The notes below the pieces were generated by a model. It was not told the origin of the DNA. It was given only the letters and a program-made list of their open reading frames with translations, and made no database searches. From Burkholderiales bacterium (lineage in GTDB: Bacteria > Pseudomonadota > Gammaproteobacteria > Burkholderiales > Burkholderiaceae_C), in NCBI GenBank assembly GCA_947450745.1, contig CANFYD010000083.1, positions 1-10,752 of the forward strand: a stretch of DNA of 10,752 nucleotides. The letters run 5' to 3'. The position numbers were made by a program, and so were the translations under genes. Position 1 is the stretch's first letter; every line of letters starts with the position of its first letter. Below, piece after piece: positions 1-5,448 of the stretch.

Positions 1-150
1 CACGAAACCCGCCTGGCCGCCAACCCGCGCATGGTCATGCATGTCAAAAATCTGGCGCGCCTGACCGAGCCGCAAAAACAGGCGATCAGCGAGCGGGCCG
101 CAGCCGTGCGGCGCGCCGAGGTCGGCTCGCTGCCCACTGCTGCGTCCTGA
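1..150 (+). CDS. C-terminal end of a probable FeS-BCP (PhrB-type) cryptochrome/photolyase, partial
   Basis: Frame 1 is open from the window edge to TGA at 148-150 and gives 49 residues, beginning HETRLAANPRMVMHVKNLAR. The pattern of a histidine-glutamate pair, then NPRM, then a basic helix matches my recollection of the last helix of bacterial cryptochrome-photolyases that carry an iron-sulfur cluster (PhrB-like, often (6-4) photolyases). The cluster cysteines and FAD-binding residues lie upstream of the window, so neither activity nor class can be tested here. The next gene, starting about 20 bases later on the same strand, is also photolyase-like, which supports the call. If right, the protein would be a cytosolic flavoprotein repairing UV photoproducts with light. 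A different protein with a similar basic C-terminus cannot be excluded. Confidence 0.6.
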   Translation, partial: HETRLAANPRMVMHVKNLARLTEPQKQAISERAAAVRRAEVGSLPTAAS

Positions 151-170
151 CCACCGAATAGAGCATTCAA

Positions 171-1412
171 TTGAGCGCCGCCATGAATTTTGTCGATGTT
201 TTTGCCCCCACCTCAGCCGCAGCGCAAGCTCGGCTGGCCGCCGTGCGCCCGGCTGATTACGCCCGCAGCCGCAACGCCCTTGACGGTGCCGTGACGCGGC
301 TGTCGCCTTACATCACCCACGGCCTGCTGACGCTGCCCGAGGTGCTGGACGGTGTGGCCGCGCGGCATGCCCTGGACCCACAGCACAAGCTGGTCTTCGA
401 ATTGGGTTGGCGCGAGTACTTTCACCATGTCTGGCAGCACCAGGGCGAAGCGATTTTCAGCTCGCTGCACACCGGTCTGCTGCCGGATTCGGCCTATGCC
501 CGCGAGGTGCCGGCCGACATCCGCACGGCCTGCACCGGTGTGCCGATGATCGACACGGCGGTGCGCAGCCTCTATGCCAATGGCTATCTGCACAACCACG
601 CGCGCATGTGGCTGGCCAGCTATTGCGTGCACATGCGCAAGGTGCATTGGCGGGCCGCGGCCGACTGGATGTACGGCCACCTGCTCGACGGCGACCTGGC
701 CAGCAACCACCTGAGCTGGCAATGGGTGGCCGCGACCGGCAGCCACAAGCCCTATTTGTTCAACGCCGAAAACGTCGCCCGCTATGCCCCGCCGTCCTGG
801 CACAGCCCCGGCAGCGTGATCGATACGTCCTACGAAGCGCTGGACGAGATCGCACGCAGCCCGCGCAACGTCGGATATGACAAAAAGAGTCGCTCCGGCG
901 CTGGCATCGAGGAACCGGCGCTGTTGCTGCCGGCTGACTTGCAGCACTTTTCAGCCGCGCCGCCGAGCGTTGCACTGAACGGCCGCGACATCTGGCTGAT
1001 CCACCCCTGGGCCTTGCGCGTGCCGCCGCCGGACCTCGCTCCGTCCACGCTGGTGCTGGGGGTCTGCTTGCAGGAGTTTCACCAGCGCTGGGGCTGGAGC
1101 GCCGCCCGCTGGGAGTTCGTCAGCCAGCGCATGACCGAGCTGCAAGCGCCCTGTTGGCTGACCGACCGGGCCGGCCTGACCGCTGCGCTGCTGGGTGCCC
1201 GCTCGGTGCAAACCGTGGCCGACCCCCATCTGCTTGGGCTGCTGGACGGCGTGGCACTGTGCCGCCCGCTGCCCGAACTGTTCGCCACCGTCGACCGGCC
1301 TTGCAGCAGCTTTTCGCAGTGGTGGACGCGCAGCATGCGAGGCATCAACCGCTTGAGCGATCTGCCGGGGTTTGCCACGCTGTCGGCCGGGCCGCTGTTT
1401 GAGGCCGCTTGA
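171..1412 (+). CDS. Short photolyase-like flavoprotein (FAD-binding photolyase domain first, alpha/beta-like domain last)
   Basis: This 413-residue protein belongs to the cryptochrome/photolyase superfamily and probably binds FAD for light-driven DNA repair or light sensing. Residues about 33-207 match the helical FAD-binding domain: LSPYITHG at 44-51, WRE at 80-82, TGVPMID at 122-128, HNHARM at 141-146, DGDLASN at 173-179 and WQW at 183-185. Against E. coli photolyase, W160 and W183 fall where W359 and W382 do, N179 at N378 and E82 at E274. No tryptophan sits at the W306 position. The N-terminal antenna domain of normal photolyases (about 470 residues in all) is missing. Residues about 272-395 instead form an unusual tail with an IWLIHPWAL strand and a WSAARWEFV helix, faintly like a relocated antenna domain. 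I chose TTG 171 because GAG at 161-163 is well spaced; ATG 183 is the alternative. The substrate is unknown. Confidence 0.82.
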   Translation: MSAAMNFVDVFAPTSAAAQARLAAVRPADYARSRNALDGAVTRLSPYITHGLLTLPEVLDGVAARHALDPQHKLVFELGWREYFHHVWQHQGEAIFSSLHTGLLPDSAYAREVPADIRTACTGVPMIDTAVRSLYANGYLHNHARMWLASYCVHMRKVHWRAAADWMYGHLLDGDLASNHLSWQWVAATGSHKPYLFNAENVARYAPPSWHSPGSVIDTSYEALDEIARSPRNVGYDKKSRSGAGIEEPALLLPADLQHFSAAPPSVALNGRDIWLIHPWALRVPPPDLAPSTLVLGVCLQEFHQRWGWSAARWEFVSQRMTELQAPCWLTDRAGLTAALLGARSVQTVADPHLLGLLDGVALCRPLPELFATVDRPCSSFSQWWTRSMRGINRLSDLPGFATLSAGPLFEAA

Positions 1413-2239
1413 GTTCCAGCGCGCCGCTCGAAAACCCCAGCCCTTTGCGGGTCGCCGCCGCCGAGCTGCCTGAGGCGCCGGGCGTTTATACCTTCCACGG
1501 CCAAGCCGGAGATTTGCCGCTTTACATCGGCAAGAGCATCCACTTGCGCAGCCGCGTGCTGTCCCATTTGCGCAACCCGGCCGAGGCCAATCTGCTGCGC
1601 CAGACCACCCGCATCAGCCATATTCGTTGTGCCGGCGAGATCGGGGCGCTGCTGCTGGAGGCGCAAATGATCAAACAACAGCAGCCGCTGCTGAACCAGC
1701 GCTTGCGCCGCAACCGCCAACTGTGCTCGCTGCGCTGGACCGGCGAGCGGCCGGAAGTGGTCGAGTCGCGCGACTTCGACTTCGCCCGCGAGCCGCAATT
1801 GTTCGGCCTCTACGCCAGCCGCCATGCGGCGCTGGACAGCCTGCGCGAGCTGGCCGACCGGCAGCAGCTTTGCTATGCCGCCCTCGGGCTGGAGAAACTG
1901 GCCGCCGGGCGCGCCTGCTTTCGCGCCAGCTTGCGGCAATGCGGCGGCGTCTGCGCCGGCACCGAAAGCCCGGCCGCACACCAGCAGCGCCTGCTGGCCG
2001 GACTCGAAGCGCTGCGGGTGATGTGCTGGCCCTACCCCGGCGCGGTCGGTTTGGTCGAACGCTGGGCGCAGGAACCCCGGCAAATCCATGTCATCCGCAA
2101 CTGGTGCTATCTGGGCAGCGTCAACCGCTTGCCGCAGGCCCGCAAGCAAGCCGCCGTCGCGGCGGACTTTGACGCCGACGGCTACAAAATCCTCTGCCGG
2201 CCGCTGCTCAGCGGCACAGCGAAAATCATCCTGCTTTGA
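1409..2239 (+). CDS. cho: Excinuclease Cho (UvrC-like GIY-YIG endonuclease)
   Basis: This 276-residue protein resembles E. coli Cho (about 295 residues), which makes the 3' incision during nucleotide excision repair once UvrA and UvrB have marked the damage. The N-terminal GIY-YIG nuclease domain is clear: GVY at 25-27, YIG at 39-41, the presumed catalytic arginine R47 and the presumed metal-binding glutamate E84 in an ALLLEAQMIK helix ending with N96. The rest follows the Cho/UvrC pattern after that domain. The helix-hairpin-helix and the second nuclease half of full UvrC are absent. The TTG start overlaps the preceding TGA by 4 bases, with GAGG at 1401-1404 just upstream, so translation is probably coupled to the photolyase-like gene. 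E. coli cho is SOS-regulated, but I saw no CTGT-N8-ACAG LexA box in the visible upstream DNA. Confidence 0.87.
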   Translation: MSSSAPLENPSPLRVAAAELPEAPGVYTFHGQAGDLPLYIGKSIHLRSRVLSHLRNPAEANLLRQTTRISHIRCAGEIGALLLEAQMIKQQQPLLNQRLRRNRQLCSLRWTGERPEVVESRDFDFAREPQLFGLYASRHAALDSLRELADRQQLCYAALGLEKLAAGRACFRASLRQCGGVCAGTESPAAHQQRLLAGLEALRVMCWPYPGAVGLVERWAQEPRQIHVIRNWCYLGSVNRLPQARKQAAVAADFDADGYKILCRPLLSGTAKIILL

Positions 2240-2253
2240 AAGGGAGAGCGCTT

Positions 2254-2281
2254 TTGACTGCGCGGCTATGATCGTTATGTA
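2254..2281 (+). promoter_or_regulatory. Predicted sigma-70 promoter of the mod operon
   Basis: TTGACT at 2254-2259 is followed after 16 bases by TATGTA at 2276-2281, a fair -35/-10 pair. It would start transcription near 2288, leaving a leader of about 20 bases before modB. The -10 lies inside the ModE-type palindrome, the arrangement expected for repression. The start site is inferred only. Confidence 0.55.
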
Positions 2282-2297
2282 ATCAACTGCATAACGA
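2272..2297. promoter_or_regulatory. ModE-binding site (operator) upstream of modB
   Basis: A 26-base near-perfect palindrome reads T-CGTTATGTA-N6-TGCATAACG-A. Its 9-base core arms match at 8 of 9 positions. CGTTAT...ATAACG is the known core of ModE sites in front of molybdate transport operons. It covers the predicted -10 of modB, and a modE gene ends this same operon, so molybdate-loaded ModE very likely represses the operon when molybdate is plentiful. Confidence 0.85.
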
Positions 2298-2307
2298 AAC
2301 TACGGAT

Positions 2308-2982
2308 ATGTTGGCCGCTTTGTCCGCCTTGGACTGGTTCCCGCTTTACTTGTCGCTGAAGGTGGCCGGTGTTGCCACGGCCCTGGCGCTGGTGCTGGGC
2401 ACCGCTTTGGGCTGGTTGTTCGCCCGCAAACCGTTCCCAGGGTCGGGCCTGCTGGAAGCCGCCTGCATGTTGCCGCTGGTGCTGCCGCCCACCGTCGTCG
2501 GCTACGGCTTGCTGATGGGCATGGGGCGCAACAGTCCGCTGGGTGGCTGGCTGCGCGAGCATTTCAACTATTCCATCATCTTCAGCTGGCATGGCGCGGT
2601 GCTGGCGTCTTGCATCGTCGCCCTGCCGCTGGTGCTGAAGTCGGCCATGGCTGCGTTTGCTGCGGTAGACCCAACGCTGGAAGCGGCCGCCCGCACCTTG
2701 CGACAGTCGAACTGGGGCGTGTTCTGGCGCATCACCCTGCCGCTGGCCTGGCCCGGCATTCTGGCCGGCAGCCTGCTGGCATTTGCCCGGGCGATGGGGG
2801 AATTCGGGGCCTCGCTGATGGTGGCCGGCTCGATTCCGCAGCAGACGCAAACCGTTTCGATGGCGATTTACGACGCGGTGCAAGCCGGTCAGGACGACAC
2901 CGCCCTGTGGTTGGTGCTGCTCAGCTCGGCGCTGGCGATGTCGGTGCTGATGCTGTCGAACCGGCTGTTCAGCCGCCGCTGA
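2308..2982 (+). CDS. modB: Molybdate ABC transporter permease ModB
   Basis: This 224-residue inner-membrane protein is the channel subunit for ATP-driven molybdate import. It has the length and layout of the ModB family, with about five hydrophobic segments beginning at residues 13-38. The cytoplasmic EAA loop that contacts the ATPase is clear at 125-151 (EAAARTLRQSNWGVFWRITL, then the family glycine of WPGI). LPLVLPPTVVGYGLL at 55-69 and an FARAMGEFGA stretch are also typical. It comes first in the operon, just downstream of the ModE box, whereas E. coli has modA first. Upstream bases (ACGGAT) give only a weak ribosome-binding site. Tungstate transport is possible in related systems, but the ModA and ModE neighbours make molybdate the likely substrate. 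Confidence 0.95.
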   Translation: MLAALSALDWFPLYLSLKVAGVATALALVLGTALGWLFARKPFPGSGLLEAACMLPLVLPPTVVGYGLLMGMGRNSPLGGWLREHFNYSIIFSWHGAVLASCIVALPLVLKSAMAAFAAVDPTLEAAARTLRQSNWGVFWRITLPLAWPGILAGSLLAFARAMGEFGASLMVAGSIPQQTQTVSMAIYDAVQAGQDDTALWLVLLSSALAMSVLMLSNRLFSRR

Positions 2983-3010
2983 TCGATTCAATCCAGCAAA
3001 GACACCCACT

Positions 3011-3766
3011 ATGCACAGGCTGTTGAGAGCCCTGTTGCCCGTCCTGCTTGTCGGCTTGTCGGGCTTTGTGAGCACGGTCCAAGCCCAAGCGCTGACCATC
3101 TCCGCCGCCGCCAGCCTGGGGCCGGCGATGAGCGAAATCGGTCGCAGCTTCGAAGCGGCACGCCCCGGCGTCCAGCTGCGCTTCAACTTTGCGGCGTCCG
3201 GCGTGCTGGTGCAGCAACTTGAGCACGGTGCGCCGGTCGATGTGCTGGCCTGCGCCGATCAAGCCAGCATGGACCGCGCCCAGCAGCAACAGCTGATCCA
3301 AGCCGGCAGCCGCCGCGACTTCACCGCCAACCAGTTGGTCTTGATCGCGCCGCTGCAGGACGACTTCAAGATCAACCAACTGGCCGATCTGAGCCGCGCC
3401 GAGGTCCAGCGCATCGCCATCGGCAAGCCCGCCAGCGTGCCGGCCGGTCAATATGCGGCCCAGGCACTGCAAGCGGCTCAGCTGTGGCTGCCCTTGACGC
3501 CGAAGTTCGTGCAAGCCGACAACGTGCGGCAGGTGCTGGCCTATGTGGCACGCGGCGAGGTGCAAGCCGGCTTTGTCTACCGCAGCGACGCCCTGGCCAT
3601 GGGCAGCAAGGTGCGCTTGGTGCAGCCCGTCGGCGGCACTGTGCTTTACCCGGTAGCGGTGACGCGCGGTACGGCGCAAACAGCGCTGGCGCAAGACTTC
3701 ATCCGCTATTTGCAGGGCGCGGCAGCCCAGCAGATTCTGTTGCAGCAAGGCTTTGCCTCACCATGA
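3011..3766 (+). CDS. modA: Periplasmic molybdate-binding protein ModA
   Basis: This 251-residue protein captures molybdate in the periplasm and delivers it to ModBC. Residues 1-25 form a Sec signal peptide with a hydrophobic core and a probable cut after VQA (25) or AQA (27). The mature part starts with the family motif LTISAAASL. S35 and S63 (in FNFAASG) correspond to the two oxyanion-binding serines of E. coli ModA, and GFVYRSDA at 187-194 supplies the usual tyrosine (Y190). No lipobox is present, so it should be soluble. It lies 28 bases after modB and 6 bases before modC, within one operon. The ribosome-binding site is poor, so translation may be coupled to modB. Confidence 0.94.
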   Translation: MHRLLRALLPVLLVGLSGFVSTVQAQALTISAAASLGPAMSEIGRSFEAARPGVQLRFNFAASGVLVQQLEHGAPVDVLACADQASMDRAQQQQLIQAGSRRDFTANQLVLIAPLQDDFKINQLADLSRAEVQRIAIGKPASVPAGQYAAQALQAAQLWLPLTPKFVQADNVRQVLAYVARGEVQAGFVYRSDALAMGSKVRLVQPVGGTVLYPVAVTRGTAQTALAQDFIRYLQGAAAQQILLQQGFASP

Positions 3767-3772
3767 ACGCCG

Positions 3773-4549
3773 ATGCTTGACGTCAAGCTGCAACTGAAGC
3801 TGCGCGACAAACAGCGCCACTTCGCACTGCGCTTGAGCTTTTGCTCAGCCGCGCCGGTGCTGGCCCTGTTCGGCCCGTCGGGGGCCGGCAAGTCATTGAC
3901 GCTGCAAGCGATGGCCGGGTTGCAGCGGCCCGATGCCGGCCATGTACGGCTGGCCGGGCGCACGCTGTTTGATGCCGAGCAGCGGATTGACCTGCCCGCC
4001 GCCGAGCGCCGCATCGGCTATTTGTTCCAGAGCTATGCGCTGTTCCCGCACCTGGACGTGCGCGCCAACATCGGTTTTGGCCTGGGCCGCTGGTATCGGC
4101 CGCGCCTGCCGGCAGCGGCTGCGGCCTGGGTGGAAACGCTGCTGCAGCGCTTCGACTTGGCTGCGCTGGCGCAGGCGCGGCCGGCTGATCTGTCCGGCGG
4201 CCAACAGCAACGTGTGGCACTGGCCCGGGCACTGGCCTGCAAGCCGGAGCTGCTGCTGCTGGATGAGCCGTTCGCCGCGCTGAACCCGCTGCTGCGCCAA
4301 GGCTTGCGCGAGCAATTGAAGTTGCTGCGGGAGGAATGGCAGATTCCGGTCGTGATGATCAGCCACGACGTCGAAGATGTGCTGGCCCTGGCGGACGAAG
4401 CGCTGGTGCTGGAGCAAGGCGAGATCGTGCGGGACATCGACCTGCACAGCGGGCAGGCGCGCGAACGGCTGCTGCCAGAGCTGCCGCTGCGACCCGCGCG
4501 CCCGCACGAACAGCAATTGCGCGCGCTGCTGGACGAGCCCCATGGCTGA
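3773..4549 (+). CDS. modC: Molybdate ABC transporter ATPase ModC, short form without a Mop domain
   Basis: This cytoplasmic ATPase powers the ModB channel. All ABC elements are present: Walker A GPSGAGKS at 34-41, Q-loop Q86 in LFQSYALF, signature LSGGQQQR at 140-147, Walker B ending LLLLDEP at 160-166 and H-loop H198 in ISHD. At 258 residues it is about 95 shorter than E. coli ModC (352 residues); the C-terminal TOBE/Mop regulatory domain is missing. The reading frame ends cleanly and the next gene follows 5 bases later, so this looks like a natural short form. Substrate sensing in this system may therefore rest on the Mop domains of ModE. Identity as the molybdate rather than another anion ATPase follows from the operon. 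Confidence 0.93.
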   Translation: MLDVKLQLKLRDKQRHFALRLSFCSAAPVLALFGPSGAGKSLTLQAMAGLQRPDAGHVRLAGRTLFDAEQRIDLPAAERRIGYLFQSYALFPHLDVRANIGFGLGRWYRPRLPAAAAAWVETLLQRFDLAALAQARPADLSGGQQQRVALARALACKPELLLLDEPFAALNPLLRQGLREQLKLLREEWQIPVVMISHDVEDVLALADEALVLEQGEIVRDIDLHSGQARERLLPELPLRPARPHEQQLRALLDEPHG

Positions 4550-4554
4550 GCACT

Positions 4555-5346
4555 GTGGCTGACAACGGCTTGCTGAGCGCCGAGCTGCGCCTGGCCGGGC
4601 GGCTGGACGAGCGCTTTTTCAAGCTGCTGGCCGCCGTCGCCGCCACCGGTTCGATCAACCGCGCGGCCAAAACCGCCGGCTACAGCTACAAAGGCGCTTG
4701 GCTGCTGCTGGAAACCGCCGCCAACCTGGCGCACGCCCCGCTGCTGACTCGCAGCACCGGCGGGCGCGGCGGCGGCGGCAGCCAATTGACCGCCACCGGT
4801 ATCAGCCTGCTGGAGGCCTGGACCCATCTGCAACGCGCCAGCCAAGCTTTTTTACGCGAGCAGGAGGCCTGGCTCAGCCAACAACCGGCCCTGTTCGGCA
4901 CACTGAGGAGAATCGCGATGAAAACCAGCGCCCGCAACCAGTTCGTCGGCAGCATTGCCCAGATCGACGTCGGCCCGGTCACGACGGAGGTCCGTTTGAG
5001 CCTGCGCGGCGGCCAGACCCTCACCGCCGCGCTCAGCAGCCGCGCCGCACAAGAACTGGCGCTGCACACCGGCCAAGAGGCGATGGCGCTGGTGAAGGCG
5101 TCGAGCGTGGTGCTGGTGGGCGACTTTGCCGGCTTCAAGCTCTCGGCCAGCAACCAGTTAGCCGGCACCATTTCACGCGTCGCTCGCGGCGCGGTGTCGT
5201 CACTGGTCGGCCTGACGCTGCCAGGCGGCGTGGTCATCACCGCCAGCCTGACGAATGACGCGGTCGAGGCGATGGACCTGGCCGTCGGCCAACCGGCCAG
5301 CGCCGTCTTCAAGGCCTCGGCGGTGATGCTGGCCGTCAGCGCTTGA
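4555..5346 (+). CDS. modE: Molybdate-dependent transcriptional regulator ModE
   Basis: This 263-residue protein aligns along its length with E. coli ModE. Residues about 18-85 form the LysR-like winged helix (GSINRAAKTAGYSYKGAW at 32-49, then TGGRGGGGSQL). Residues 122-263 hold two Mop domains, which start at TSARNQFVG and SASNQLAGTIS and bind molybdate. With ligand, ModE dimers bind CGTTAT-type palindromes, and one stands before modB. The reading frame is open far upstream inside modC, but homology begins at GTG 4555, 5 bases after modC stops. No good ribosome-binding site precedes it, so translation is probably coupled. TTG 4570 is an alternative start. A second, strong internal start at 4918 may yield the Mop part alone. 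modE as the last gene of the mod operon, rather than divergent as in E. coli, creates a simple feedback loop. Confidence 0.92.
   Translation: MADNGLLSAELRLAGRLDERFFKLLAAVAATGSINRAAKTAGYSYKGAWLLLETAANLAHAPLLTRSTGGRGGGGSQLTATGISLLEAWTHLQRASQAFLREQEAWLSQQPALFGTLRRIAMKTSARNQFVGSIAQIDVGPVTTEVRLSLRGGQTLTAALSSRAAQELALHTGQEAMALVKASSVVLVGDFAGFKLSASNQLAGTISRVARGAVSSLVGLTLPGGVVITASLTNDAVEAMDLAVGQPASAVFKASAVMLAVSA
4904..4920 (+). promoter_or_regulatory. Strong internal ribosome-binding site and in-frame ATG within modE (possible ModG-like product)
   Basis: TGAGGAG at 4904-4910 stands 7 bases before ATG 4918-4920, in frame with modE. Initiation here would make 142 residues beginning MKTSARNQFVG, that is, exactly the two Mop domains. 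Free di-Mop molbindins such as Azotobacter ModG have about this length and a very similar start. The sequence pattern is seen directly; use in the cell is inferred. It is a much better initiation site than the one at the full-length GTG start. Confidence 0.5.
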
Positions 5347-5448
5347 CCCTATTTTGCTAGGCACCGAACTGTCGCCAACTTGACCCGTTGGCGCGGCTTG
5401 GAGCGCCACAATCGTCAGCCAATAGACCGGATACCGGAGACAAGTTCC

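Noticed and set aside
151..182. LexA (SOS) box for the repair cluster
   Set aside because: No CTGT-N8-ACAG pattern is present before the short photolyase or before cho. SOS control could still act further upstream, outside the window.
1079..2149. Open frame of 356 codons on the - strand
   Set aside because: It is antisense to the photolyase-like gene and cho, shows no motif and has the composition of a GC-skew shadow.
2275..3186. Open frame of 303 codons on the - strand
   Set aside because: It lies across modB and the mod operator. The protein is low-complexity in Q, R and G and matches nothing known to me.
4336..4554. In-frame extension of modE upstream into modC
   Set aside because: Homology to ModE begins at GTG 4555. 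The earlier part is an arginine-rich shadow of modC.
5380..5448. TTG start giving the oxidoreductase 23 extra residues
   Set aside because: ATG 5449 has GGAGA at ideal distance and lies just before the cluster cysteines, as in the family. The extension has no Tat or other signal features.
5347..5448. Possible promoter or molybdenum-cofactor riboswitch before the oxidoreductase
   Set aside because: TTGACC at 5380 has no -10 at proper distance, I see no ModE-type palindrome, and 102 bases are too few for the Moco riboswitch fold. Expression may come from read-through.
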